Below the pieces are notes generated by a model. It was not told where the DNA came from and searched no databases. It saw nothing but the letters and a program-made list of their open reading frames with translations. A stretch of 64,000 nucleotides of DNA. It comes from Roseovarius halotolerans. Lineage in GTDB: Bacteria > Pseudomonadota > Alphaproteobacteria > Rhodobacterales > Rhodobacteraceae. The DNA is taken from the NCBI RefSeq assembly GCF_900172255.1, contig NZ_FWFU01000001.1:496001-560000 (forward strand), written 5' to 3'. This document shows, one piece after another, positions 42,505-51,088 of the stretch; position 1 is the first letter of the stretch; every line of letters begins with the position of its first letter. Made by a program: the position numbers and the translations under genes.

Positions 42505-42834
42505 ATGGCAGAGAATGTACGCCCCCGCGTGAAAGCGCCGAAGTCGGCCTCGGCCGGCGAGGTTGTCGTCCTCAAGACGCTGATCAGCCACCCGATGGAA
42601 TCCGGTCAGCGCAAGGACAGCAGCGGCAACGTGATCCCGCGCTCGATCATCAATCGCTTCACCTGCGAGTTCAACGGCGAGAGCGTCGTGGACGTCAAGA
42701 TGGAGCCCGCGATCTCGACCAATCCGTATTTCGAATTCGAGGCCAAAGTGCCTGAATCCGGTGATTTCAAGTTCACCTGGTATGACGACGACGGGTCGGT
42801 CTACGAAGACACGCAATCGGTCACGGTTGGCTGA
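42505..42834 (+). CDS. soxZ: SoxZ, sulfur-carrier partner subunit
   Basis: The 109-residue protein has no signal peptide of its own, and typical SoxZ segments: RVKAPKSASAGEVVVLKTLI-like start, ISHPMESGQRKDSSGNVIPR and an immunoglobulin-like sandwich ending FTWYDDDGSVYEDTQSVTV. It travels with SoxY and shapes the carrier arm. It starts 20 bases after soxY. Confidence 0.96.
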   Translation: MAENVRPRVKAPKSASAGEVVVLKTLISHPMESGQRKDSSGNVIPRSIINRFTCEFNGESVVDVKMEPAISTNPYFEFEAKVPESGDFKFTWYDDDGSVYEDTQSVTVG

Positions 42835-42906
42835 TCGAATATAATTATAATGGTGCCCTGCCGGACCTTCGAGGGGGAAAGGCGGGGCCACCAAAGGGAG
42901 GAACGC

Positions 42907-43761
42907 ATGAAATTCAATGCAATGACAGCCGTGGCAGCCCTGATGCTGGCCGTGCCGGGCATCGCTGCGGCGGACCCGGATGATGACACGCTCATCATCA
43001 ACGGCGAGCTGGAGATGACCACGAAAGCGCCTCTGCCCGCGCATATGGAAGACGTCAACATGGACCAGATCATGTCCGGTTGGCATTTCCGCTCGGACGA
43101 GACACAAGCGCTGGAGATGGACGATTTCGACAACCCCGGCATGATCTTTGTCGATGCGGGCCGGGATCAGTGGAACGCCGTCGAAGGCTCCGAGGGCAAG
43201 TCCTGCGCGTCCTGCCACGAGGATGAAAGCAGCATGACAGGTGTGCGCGCGGTCTATCCCAAATGGGATGAAAAGGCCGGCGAGGTGCAGACCGTCGCCA
43301 TGCAGATCAACGATTGCCGCGTGAACAACATGGGCGCCGAGCCCTACAAATACGACAGCGGCCCGATGGCGAACATGGAAGCCCTGATCGCGCTGCAGTC
43401 GCGCGGCATGCCGGTGAACGTGAAGATCGACGGTCCGGCCCAGGAAACCTGGGAAAAGGGCAAGGAAATCTACTATACCCGTTTCGGCCAGCTGGAACTG
43501 AGCTGCGCCAATTGTCACGAGGACAATTACGGCAACATGATCCGCGCCGACCACCTGAGCCAGGGGCAGATCAACGGTTTCCCGACCTACCGTCTGAAGA
43601 ACGCCAAGCTGAACACAGCACATGGCCGCTTCAAGGGCTGCATCCGCGATACCCGCGCGCATACCTTTAGCCCGGGCAGCGACGAGTTCGTGGCGCTGGA
43701 GCTTTACGTCGCAAGCCGCGGCAACGGCCTGTCGGTCGAAGGCCCCTCGGTGCGCAACTGA
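42907..43761 (+). CDS. soxA: SoxA, diheme cytochrome c subunit
   Basis: The ATG at 42907 follows AAAGGGAGGAACGC; 284 residues. The signal peptide ends at PGIAAADPD. Two heme motifs are present, CASCH (100-104) and CANCH (200-204), so this is the diheme form as in Paracoccus. The ligand and active-site Cys245 lies in FKGCIRDTRAHTF. With SoxX it forms the thiosulfate-linking cytochrome. Confidence 0.95.
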   Translation: MKFNAMTAVAALMLAVPGIAAADPDDDTLIINGELEMTTKAPLPAHMEDVNMDQIMSGWHFRSDETQALEMDDFDNPGMIFVDAGRDQWNAVEGSEGKSCASCHEDESSMTGVRAVYPKWDEKAGEVQTVAMQINDCRVNNMGAEPYKYDSGPMANMEALIALQSRGMPVNVKIDGPAQETWEKGKEIYYTRFGQLELSCANCHEDNYGNMIRADHLSQGQINGFPTYRLKNAKLNTAHGRFKGCIRDTRAHTFSPGSDEFVALELYVASRGNGLSVEGPSVRN

Positions 43762-43770
43762 GATGACACT

Positions 43771-43798
43771 GGCCGGGGCGGCGACAGCTGCCCCGGCC
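43771..43798 (+). other. Intercistronic hairpin between soxA and soxB
   Basis: GGCCGGGGC (43771-43779) and GCCCCGGCC (43790-43798) form a perfect 9-base-pair stem, with further pairing in the ten-base loop. No T-run follows, so it is more likely an mRNA-stability or processing hairpin than a terminator. Confidence 0.55.
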
Positions 43799-43901
43799 GC
43801 GCCGTTGCCTGCATGACATTCAAACCGGAGGCCGCGATGCCTCGATCGGCTCCCGCGCCAGATGTGCGGACCGGCAGACCTCTAACCACTCGGAGTCAGA
43901 C

Positions 43902-45599
43902 ATGATTTCTCGTCGCGATTTTCTTCAGGTCAGCATGGCGGCCTCGGCGCTCTATGGTGCATCGGGTTTCGGCAACTGGGCGAAACTGGCTGCGCAGCAG
44001 GCGCTGACGCAGGATCAATTGCTGGAATTCGACACGTTCGGCAATGTCAGCCTGATTCATGTCACCGACATTCACGCGCAGATGAAGCCGATCTATTTCC
44101 GCGAGCCGGAGATCAATATCGGCGTCGGCCCCAACAAGGGCGAGGTGCCGCATGTCACCGGCGCGGATTTCCGCAAGCTTTATGGCATCGACGATGGCAG
44201 CCCCAGCCATTACGCGCTGACCTACAATGATTTCTCGGCGCTGGCGAAGGAATATGGCCGGGTCGGCGGGCTGGACCGCGTGGCCACCGTGGTCAAGGCG
44301 ATCCGTGCCGCGCGCCCCGACGCATTGTTGCTGGATGGCGGCGACACCTGGCATGGCTCCTATACCTGCTATCACACCGAAGGCCAGGACATGGTCAACG
44401 TGATGAATGCGCTGAAGCCCGACGCGATGACCTTTCACTGGGAATTCACCCTGGGTCAGGACCGCGTGCGCGAGCTGGTCGAGGGGCTGCCCTACGACGC
44501 ACTGGGGCAGAACATTTTCGACGCCGAGTGGGACGAACCCGCGGCCGATTTCAAACCCTACGAGTTCTACGAGCGCGGCGGCGTGAAGATCGCCGTGATC
44601 GGCCAGGCCTTCCCCTATATGCCGATCGCCAATCCCGGCTGGATGTTCCCCGATTACAGCTTCGGCATTCGCGACGACAACATGCAGCAGATGGTCAACG
44701 AGGTGCGCGACCAGGGTGCGGAACTGGTGGTCTGCCTCAGCCATAACGGCTTTGACGTGGACAAGAAGATGGCCGGCATGGTCAGCGGGATCGACGTGAT
44801 CCTGTCGGGGCACACCCATGACGCGCTGCCCGAGCCGGTGCTGGTGGGCGACACGATCATCATCGCCAGCGGCTCGAACGGCAAATTCGTGAGCCGCGTC
44901 GACCTGGATGTGCGCGACGGGCAGATGATGGGCTTCCGCCACAAGCTGATCCCGATCTTCAGCGACGTGATCGAGCCCGATGGCGAGATGCAGGCCCTGA
45001 TCGACGAGCAGCGCGCGCCCTATGCCAGCGATCTGAGCGAGGTGATCGGCCAGACCGACAGCCTGCTGTACCGGCGCGGCAATTTCAACGGGTCCTGGGA
45101 TGACCTGATCTGCGACGCGCTGCTGAGCGAGCGCGATGCCGAGATCGCCATGAGCCCCGGCGTGCGCTGGGGGCCGAGCCTCGTTCCCGGCGACGACATC
45201 ACCCGCGAGGATATCTGGAACGTCACCTCGATGACCTATGGCAAGGCCTATCGCAGCGAGATGACGGGCGAGTTCATCAAGGTGATCCTCGAGGACGTGG
45301 CCGACAATATCTTCAACCCCGACCCCTACTACCAGCAGGGCGGCGACATGGTGCGGATCGGCGGCATGGCCTATGCGATCGACATCTCGAAGCCCCAGGG
45401 CGAGCGCATCAGCGACATGACATTGCTGAGCACCGGCGAGGCCATCGACCCGTCGCGCAACTATGTCGTGGCCGGTTGGGCCAGCGTCAACGAGGGCACC
45501 GAGGGACCGCAGATCTGGGACGTTGTGGAAAACCACATCCGCAAGCTGGGCACGGTTTCCCTTGAACCGAACACGAGCGTGAAGGTCAGCGGCCTTTAA
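43902..45599 (+). CDS. soxB: SoxB, sulfate thiohydrolase
   Basis: The 565-residue protein belongs to the 5'-nucleotidase/metallophosphatase fold. It has a twin-arginine signal (MISRRDFLQVSMAASAL), the metal motif IHVTDIHAQMKP near 48-59, KEYGRVGGLDRVA, LDGGDTWHG, CLSHNGFDVD and DVILSGHTHDALPEPV. The second domain has YRRGNFNGSWDDLICDALL and VTSMTYGKAYRSEMTG. It hydrolyses the sulfone group from SoxY-bound thiosulfate to release sulfate, using a dimanganese site. Confidence 0.96.
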   Translation: MISRRDFLQVSMAASALYGASGFGNWAKLAAQQALTQDQLLEFDTFGNVSLIHVTDIHAQMKPIYFREPEINIGVGPNKGEVPHVTGADFRKLYGIDDGSPSHYALTYNDFSALAKEYGRVGGLDRVATVVKAIRAARPDALLLDGGDTWHGSYTCYHTEGQDMVNVMNALKPDAMTFHWEFTLGQDRVRELVEGLPYDALGQNIFDAEWDEPAADFKPYEFYERGGVKIAVIGQAFPYMPIANPGWMFPDYSFGIRDDNMQQMVNEVRDQGAELVVCLSHNGFDVDKKMAGMVSGIDVILSGHTHDALPEPVLVGDTIIIASGSNGKFVSRVDLDVRDGQMMGFRHKLIPIFSDVIEPDGEMQALIDEQRAPYASDLSEVIGQTDSLLYRRGNFNGSWDDLICDALLSERDAEIAMSPGVRWGPSLVPGDDITREDIWNVTSMTYGKAYRSEMTGEFIKVILEDVADNIFNPDPYYQQGGDMVRIGGMAYAIDISKPQGERISDMTLLSTGEAIDPSRNYVVAGWASVNEGTEGPQIWDVVENHIRKLGTVSLEPNTSVKVSGL

Positions 45600-45634
45600 G
45601 GCGGCCGCGGCCGACTGACAGAGGAGATTTCATC

Positions 45635-45665
45635 TTCATCTATCCGACAAATGCATATAGATGAA
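45635..45665 (+). other. Inverted repeat before soxC
   Basis: TTCATCTAT (45635-45643) and ATAGATGAA (45657-45665) form a perfect AT-rich 9-base inverted repeat with a 13-base loop, 14 bases before the soxC ribosome site. It could be an mRNA hairpin adjusting soxCD expression or a protein-binding site. Confidence 0.55.
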
Positions 45666-45695
45666 TATGATGTTGTAAGAGGAGGCTTTGGACAG

Positions 45696-46979
45696 ATGAC
45701 AGCCGAGACCGAAAAGAAGGGTGCTTCGCGCCGCGCGTTCCTGAAGGGCGCGGTGGCGGCGGGTGGGGCCGTGGCGGGCGCCGGGATGGCGCGCGCCGCC
45801 GAACCCGATCCGCTGATCACCGAAGTTCAGGAATGGGCCAGCGGCCTGGGCGAGGGCGTGGACGCCACCCCCTACGGGATGCCGATCCGTTTCGAGGATG
45901 ACGTGATCCGGCGCAACGTGGAGTGGCTGACGGCGGATACGATCAGCTCGATCAACTTCACCCCGATCCACGCGCTTGACGGCACGATCACCCCGCAGGG
46001 CTGCGCCTTTGAGCGTCACCATTCGGGTGCCATCGAGCTGAAGAAGGAAGACTACCGGCTGATGATCAACGGGCTTGTCGACAAGCCGATGATCTTTACC
46101 TACGCCGATCTTGAACGCTTCCCGCGCGAGAACCACGTCTATTTCTGCGAATGCGCTGCCAATACCGGCATGGAATGGGCGGGCGCGCAGTTGAATGGCG
46201 CGCAGTTCACCCACGGCATGATCCACAACATGGAATATTCCGGCGTCTCGCTGCGCACGCTTCTGACCGAAGCGGGCATGGAGACCACCGGCGATCTGTC
46301 GGACAAGTGGGTTTACGTCGAAGGCGCGGATGCGTCCTCGAACGGGCGTTCGATCCCGATGGACAAGGCGCTGGACGACGTTCTGGTCGCCTTCAAGGCC
46401 AATGGCGAGGCGCTGCGCAAGGAGCATGGTTACCCTGTGCGTCTGGTCGTGCCTGGCTGGGAAGGCAACATGTGGGTCAAATGGCTGCGCCGCATCGAGG
46501 TGATGGACGGCCCCGTGGAAAGCCGCGAGGAGACCAGCAAATACACCGACACGCTGGCCGATGGCACCAGCCGCAAATGGACCTGGGTCATGGACGCCAA
46601 ATCGGTCGTTACCAGCCCCAGCCCGCAATCACCGATCACGCATGGCGCCGGTCCGCTGGTCATCACCGGGCTTGCATGGTCGGGCCACGGCAAGATCACC
46701 CGCGTCGACGTGTCGACCGATGGCGGCATGAACTGGCAGCAGGCGCGACTGGCCACGGAAGGCCAGAACAAGGCGCTGACCCGGTTCTATCTCGAGATCG
46801 ACTGGGACGGCAGCGAGATGCTGCTGCAATCGCGCGCGCATGACGAGACGGGTTATGTCCAGCCCACCAAGGACGCGCTGCGCGAGGTCCGGGGCGAGAA
46901 CTCGATCTACCACAACAACTGCATCCAGACCTGGTGGGTCAAGGAGAACGGGGAGGCAGAGAATGTCGAAGTCTCTTAA
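45696..46979 (+). CDS. soxC: SoxC, molybdenum cofactor subunit of sulfur dehydrogenase
   Basis: I chose the ATG at 45696, ten bases after AGAGGAGG; 427 residues. A twin-arginine signal (GASRRAFLKGAVAAGGAVAG) leads into a sulfite-oxidase-fold Moco domain (VYFCECAANTGMEWAG with the Mo-binding Cys, and VRLVVPGWEGNMWVKWLRRI). A C-terminal immunoglobulin-like dimerisation domain follows (TGLAWSGHGKITRVDVSTDGG). With SoxD it removes six electrons from the SoxY-bound sulfane sulfur, so this strain should oxidise thiosulfate completely to sulfate without sulfur globules. Confidence 0.95.
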   Translation: MTAETEKKGASRRAFLKGAVAAGGAVAGAGMARAAEPDPLITEVQEWASGLGEGVDATPYGMPIRFEDDVIRRNVEWLTADTISSINFTPIHALDGTITPQGCAFERHHSGAIELKKEDYRLMINGLVDKPMIFTYADLERFPRENHVYFCECAANTGMEWAGAQLNGAQFTHGMIHNMEYSGVSLRTLLTEAGMETTGDLSDKWVYVEGADASSNGRSIPMDKALDDVLVAFKANGEALRKEHGYPVRLVVPGWEGNMWVKWLRRIEVMDGPVESREETSKYTDTLADGTSRKWTWVMDAKSVVTSPSPQSPITHGAGPLVITGLAWSGHGKITRVDVSTDGGMNWQQARLATEGQNKALTRFYLEIDWDGSEMLLQSRAHDETGYVQPTKDALREVRGENSIYHNNCIQTWWVKENGEAENVEVS

Positions 46980-48201
46980 GCTATACTCGGTGCTCGGGGT
47001 CGCTTCGGCGGCGCTGATGGTCGGGGCCTATAATTTCGCCGACCGCTTTGTCGCGCCGATGCCGCAGGATGCACCGCGCATGGCGGCGGACTCGGCTTCG
47101 CCCGACATGATGTTCATCGCTGCCGCCCGCGCGCAGGAAGCGGCCGACGCCAAGCGGCTGGGTCTGGGACGCGAGGCGCTGCCCGAGGAGATCGCCGCCT
47201 GGAACGTGGATGTGCGCCCTGACGGTTCGGGCCTGCCGGAAGGGTCGGGCTCGGTGATGGATGGCGAGGAACTGTTCGTCGATTACTGCGCCGTCTGCCA
47301 CGGCGATTTCGCCGAAGGTGTCGACAACTGGCCCAAGCTGGCCGGGGGTGACGGCACGCTGGCGGACCGCGATCCGGTCAAGACGGTCGGCTCCTATTGG
47401 CCGTATCTGTCGACCGTGTGGGATTACGTGCATCGCTCGATGCCGTTCGGCGGGGCGCAAACGCTGAGCGCCGACGAGACCTATGCGATCGTGGCCTATA
47501 TCCTGTATTCCAACTACCTGGTGGATGAGGATTTCGTTCTGTCCAAGGATAATTTCCTTGAGGTCGAGATGCCCAATGCCGACGGGTTCATCGTGGATGA
47601 CCGCCCCGAGACGGAATATGGGCGCTTCAGCGAAGAAGCGTGCATGGAGAACTGCAAGGACAGTGTCGAGATCACCATGCATGCCACCGTGCTGGACGTG
47701 ACCCCGGATGAAGGGGCGGAAGCCGAAGCGGGCGCGGCAATGGAAGAGGCCAATGCCGACACCGCCGCCGACGAGAAGATCGAGGCCGTGGCCGAGGCCG
47801 CTGAACCCGCCGCTGAAAGCGCAGCAGCAAGCGAGGCCCCGGCAGAGTCCGAGCCCGCCGCCGAAGGTGACGCGCTGGATATGGCGCTGGTGGAAGAAGG
47901 CGAAAGCGTCTTTCGGCAGTGCAAGGCATGCCACCAGGTCGGCGAGGGCGCCACGAACCGCGTCGGGCCGCAGCTGAACGGCATCGTCGGGCATCCGAAA
48001 GCGGCCGTCGACGGTTTCCGCTACTCCAAGACGCTGGAAAGCATGGGCGAAGCGGGCGAGGTCTGGAGCGAGGAGAACCTCGCGGCCTTCCTTGCCGATC
48101 CGCGCGGTTACGTCAAAGGCACCAAGATGTCCTTCAAGGGGCTGCGCAAGGACGAGGACATCGCCGCGGTGATCGAATATCTGAAGTCCTTTTCGCAATA
48201 G
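46963..48201 (+). CDS. soxD: SoxD, diheme cytochrome c subunit of sulfur dehydrogenase
   Basis: The ATG at 46963 (after GGGAGGCAGAGA) overlaps the soxC end by 17 bases; 412 residues. After an N-terminal hydrophobic signal or anchor, the first heme motif is CAVCH (109-113) with SMPFGGAQTLS supplying the Met. A second domain has CKACH (320-324) and ends with TKMSFKGLRKDEDIAAVIEYL. Between them is an Ala/Glu-rich linker (about 248-308), unusually long and acidic. It takes electrons from SoxC and passes them to small cytochromes. Confidence 0.94.
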   Translation: MSKSLKLYSVLGVASAALMVGAYNFADRFVAPMPQDAPRMAADSASPDMMFIAAARAQEAADAKRLGLGREALPEEIAAWNVDVRPDGSGLPEGSGSVMDGEELFVDYCAVCHGDFAEGVDNWPKLAGGDGTLADRDPVKTVGSYWPYLSTVWDYVHRSMPFGGAQTLSADETYAIVAYILYSNYLVDEDFVLSKDNFLEVEMPNADGFIVDDRPETEYGRFSEEACMENCKDSVEITMHATVLDVTPDEGAEAEAGAAMEEANADTAADEKIEAVAEAAEPAAESAAASEAPAESEPAAEGDALDMALVEEGESVFRQCKACHQVGEGATNRVGPQLNGIVGHPKAAVDGFRYSKTLESMGEAGEVWSEENLAAFLADPRGYVKGTKMSFKGLRKDEDIAAVIEYLKSFSQ

Positions 48202-48211
48202 CGGAATGGTG

Positions 48212-48246
48212 AACAGGGCCGGCCACGCGCCGGCCCTGTTGTTTTT
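48212..48246 (+). terminator. Strong terminator after soxD
   Basis: AACAGGGCCGGC (48212-48223) and GCCGGCCCTGTT (48229-48240) form a perfect 12-base-pair stem with a five-base loop, followed by GTTTTTG. It lies 10 bases after the soxD stop and separates soxXYZABCD from the downstream thioredoxin-soxE-soxF genes. Confidence 0.85.
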
Positions 48247-48302
48247 GCCCCGAGAGGGCGAACTGGCGTAAACTGGTGATGAACCTTTGGGAGGAGGGCA
48301 CC

Positions 48303-48896
48303 ATGATAACACGCCGAACATTGCTGAGCACGCTTGCGGCAAGCGCCGTCACAGCGCGATCAGCCTTTGCCGCCGAACTGGGCGATGACGGGCTGCACAA
48401 GCAACCCTGGTTCATGGACAGCTTTCTGGAACTGCCCGACGATCTGGCCGATGCCGCCGGACGAGGCCGCCACCTGATGGTGCTTTTCGAGCAGAAGGGC
48501 TGTCCCTATTGCCGCGAGCTGCACGAGGTCAATTTCGCCCGCGACGAGGTCACCGGCTATATCCAGAATCATTTCGATGTCGTGCAGCTGGACCTGTGGG
48601 GCGCGAGAGAGGTGGTCGATTTCGACGGCGAAGCGCTGGAGGAGCGTGCGCTGGCTCAGAAATGGGGCGTGAACTACACCCCCACGACGATCCTGTTCGC
48701 CGCCGAGAATGCCGGTGCCGGGAACATGCGGGATGCGGAAACCCTGCGCCTGCCGGGGTATCTCAAGCCGTTCCACTATCTCTCGTCGCTGGAATATGTC
48801 GAGCTGGGCGAATATCGCAAGCAGCCGTTCCAGCGCTATCTTCAGGACAAGTTCGCCGAGTTGGAGGAGAAGGGTATTGATCCGGACGTATGGTAG
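48303..48896 (+). CDS. SoxW-like periplasmic thioredoxin (second copy)
   Basis: The ATG at 48303 follows GGGAGGAGGGCACC; 197 residues. An N-terminal signal (MITRRTLLSTLAASAVTARS, with twin arginines) is followed by ELGDDGLHKQPWFMDSFLEL, clearly homologous to SoxW at 40841. The active site is CPYC (67-70) instead of CIYC, with VNYTPTTILFAAENAG for the cis-Pro. It may reduce a different partner, perhaps SoxE/F or the c-type cytochrome thiols. Its 3' end overlaps soxE by 20 bases. Confidence 0.9.
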   Translation: MITRRTLLSTLAASAVTARSAFAAELGDDGLHKQPWFMDSFLELPDDLADAAGRGRHLMVLFEQKGCPYCRELHEVNFARDEVTGYIQNHFDVVQLDLWGAREVVDFDGEALEERALAQKWGVNYTPTTILFAAENAGAGNMRDAETLRLPGYLKPFHYLSSLEYVELGEYRKQPFQRYLQDKFAELEEKGIDPDVW

Positions 48897-49590
48897 GTTT
48901 GCGGCCGGTCTGGCCGCTCTGATACTGAGTGCCGCGTCGGCCGGGGCCGAGGCGATCGGCGATCCCGAGCGAGGCGAGGAACTGTTCGGGATGTGTTCGG
49001 GCTGTCACGAAGTCGGAAAGGGCGCCGAGAACGGTATCGGACCGCATCTCAACGGGATTTTCGGACGCAAGGCGGCGTCGGTTGCCGAGGGTTTCCGCTA
49101 TTCGGACGGCTTGCGCCGGGCCGGGGCGGATGGGTTGGTCTGGCACCTGGACAAGCTCGATGCCTATCTCGAGAACCCGAAGGCGCTGGTCAGTGCCACG
49201 CGGATGAGCTTTGACGGGCTGGAAGATCCGCAGGAGCGCGCCGATATCCTGGCCTATCTGCGCCGCTATTCGGCCAACCCGCAGAACATCCCCGAGGCCG
49301 ACCCGACGGCCCGCCCGCGCGAGGTGGAACTGGCCCCCGAAGTGCTGGCGCTGGTGGGAGACGAGGAATACGGTGAATACCTGTCGAGCGAGTGCAAGAT
49401 CTGTCACCAGGCCGATGGCAATGACGAGGGTATCCCGTCGATCACCAACTGGCCCGAAGATGATTTCGTGGTCGCCATGCATGCCTACAAGCGCAAGCTC
49501 CGCCCGCATCCGGTGATGCAGATGATGGCCGGGCGGCTGTCGGATGAGGAAATCGCCGCGCTGGCGGCGTATTTCCAGAGTATTGAGTAG
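48877..49590 (+). CDS. soxE: SoxE, diheme cytochrome c
   Basis: The start is a TTG at 48877, eight bases after GGAGGA and overlapping the previous gene. It gives a proper signal peptide (IRTYGRFAAGLAALILSAAS) and 237 residues. Heme motifs are CSGCH (40-44) and CKICH (173-177). The two domains resemble class I cytochromes, the first with VGKGAENGIGPHLNGIFGRK. SoxE pairs with the flavoprotein SoxF, like FccA with FccB in flavocytochrome c sulfide dehydrogenase. soxF follows after 37 bases. Confidence 0.9.
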   Translation: MIRTYGRFAAGLAALILSAASAGAEAIGDPERGEELFGMCSGCHEVGKGAENGIGPHLNGIFGRKAASVAEGFRYSDGLRRAGADGLVWHLDKLDAYLENPKALVSATRMSFDGLEDPQERADILAYLRRYSANPQNIPEADPTARPREVELAPEVLALVGDEEYGEYLSSECKICHQADGNDEGIPSITNWPEDDFVVAMHAYKRKLRPHPVMQMMAGRLSDEEIAALAAYFQSIE

Positions 49591-49627
49591 GTCGGACTGA
49601 CCGGCCGATTTTTGGGAGGAGACTGAA

Positions 49628-50890
49628 ATGACCTTGAACAGACGAGCCTTTATCGGCAGCGGCGCTGCCGCGGCGGCGATGTTGTCGGCCCCGATGCTGA
49701 GGGCGCAGGGCAAACCGCGCGTCGTGGTCGTGGGCGGCGGAGCGGGTGGCGCGACGGCGGCGCGCTATCTTGCGAAGGACAGCGACGGCGCGATCGACGT
49801 GACGCTGGTGGAGCCCACCCGGGCCTACTACACCTGCTTCTTCTCGAACCTCTATATCGGCGGTTTCCGCGAGCTGAGCTCGATCGGGCACAGCTATGGC
49901 ACGCTCGCGAGCGAATACGGTATCAATGTCGTGCATGACTGGGCCGTGGGCATCGACCGCGACGCAAAGACCGTGACGCTGGCAGGGGGTGCGGTGCTGC
50001 CCTATGACCGGCTGATCCTGAGCCCCGGTATCGACTTTGTCGACGATGCCGTGCCCGGCTGGAGCGTCGCGGCGCAGAACAAGATGCCCCATGCCTACAA
50101 GGCCGGCAGCCAGAGCGAGCTGCTGAAGGCGCAGATCGAGGCGATGCCGGAGGGGGGACGGTTTGCGATGGTCGCCCCGCCCAACCCGTTCCGTTGCCCG
50201 CCGGGGCCGTATGAGCGGATCAGCATGGTCGCGCACCTCCTGAAGGAGATCAATCCGACCGCCAAGATCCTGATTGCCGACCCCAAGGAGAAGTTCTCTA
50301 AGCAGGCGCTGTTCGAGGAGGGCTGGCAGAAGCATTATAGCGGCATGATCGAGCGGATCGGCCCGGATTTCGGCGGCGGCAATGTCAGCGTCGATCCCGA
50401 TGCGATGACGCTGAATATCGACGGCACGGTCGAGAAGGTCGATGTCTGCAACGTGATCCCTGCGCAGAAGGCCGGGCGCATCTGCGACATGGCGGGGATC
50501 ACCGAGGGCAACTGGGCGCCGGTGGTGCCCGCGACGATGCAGTCGCGCATGGACGAGAACATCCACGTTCTAGGCGACGCCACCAGCCAGGGCGACATGC
50601 CCAAGTCGGGTTTCTCGGCCAACAGCCAGGCCAAGGTCGCGGCCATGGCGGTGCGCGGCGCGCTGACCGGGTCCAAGGTGTTCCCGGCCAAGTTCTCGAA
50701 CACCTGCTGGAGCCTCATCGACACCGATGACGGCGTGAAGGTGGGCGCTTCCTACGAGGCGACCGAGGAGAAGATCTCGAAGGTGGACGGGTTCATCAGC
50801 GACACCGGCGAGGATGCGGCCCTGCGCAAGGCGACCTATGAGGAAAGCATCGGCTGGTATGCGGGAATCACCGAGGACATGTTCGGCTGA
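49628..50890 (+). CDS. soxF: SoxF, flavoprotein subunit of sulfide dehydrogenase
   Basis: The 420-residue protein has a twin-arginine signal (LNRRAFIGSGAAAAAMLSAP) and an FAD motif VVVVGGGAGGATAARYLAK. The three family cysteines are kept: Cys70 in RAYYTCFFSNLY (covalent FAD thioether in flavocytochrome c), Cys190 in NPFRCPPGPYER and Cys360 in KFSNTCWSLID (redox pair that handles sulfide). It oxidises sulfide in the periplasm and passes electrons to SoxE. A terminator 31 bases downstream ends the cluster. Confidence 0.94.
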   Translation: MTLNRRAFIGSGAAAAAMLSAPMLRAQGKPRVVVVGGGAGGATAARYLAKDSDGAIDVTLVEPTRAYYTCFFSNLYIGGFRELSSIGHSYGTLASEYGINVVHDWAVGIDRDAKTVTLAGGAVLPYDRLILSPGIDFVDDAVPGWSVAAQNKMPHAYKAGSQSELLKAQIEAMPEGGRFAMVAPPNPFRCPPGPYERISMVAHLLKEINPTAKILIADPKEKFSKQALFEEGWQKHYSGMIERIGPDFGGGNVSVDPDAMTLNIDGTVEKVDVCNVIPAQKAGRICDMAGITEGNWAPVVPATMQSRMDENIHVLGDATSQGDMPKSGFSANSQAKVAAMAVRGALTGSKVFPAKFSNTCWSLIDTDDGVKVGASYEATEEKISKVDGFISDTGEDAALRKATYEESIGWYAGITEDMFG

Positions 50891-50920
50891 ACACCGCGCG
50901 GCCATACCAAGCAAGACGAA

Positions 50921-50948
50921 GCCCCCGGCAGCGATGCCGGGGGTTTTC
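50921..50948 (+). terminator. Terminator after soxF
   Basis: CCCCCGGCA and TGCCGGGGG form a perfect 9-base-pair stem with loop GCGA, followed by TTTT. It marks the end of the sox gene cluster. Confidence 0.9.
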
Positions 50949-51088
50949 GCATGAAACGGCATGATCCGCGCCGCCCGGCGCGGCAAGTAAAACAATGGCG
51001 CTTCCCCTTGCAGCGTCTGGGGCGCGAGACTAAGACTCCGTTAGCACCTGAGCGGTAAAGATCGAAACATTCTAACAGGCGGGCAGAT

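Noticed and set aside
41566..43662. A 698-codon minus-strand frame opposite soxX-soxA
   Set aside because: It spans four genuine sox genes with strong family motifs; the antisense product matches nothing I recognise.
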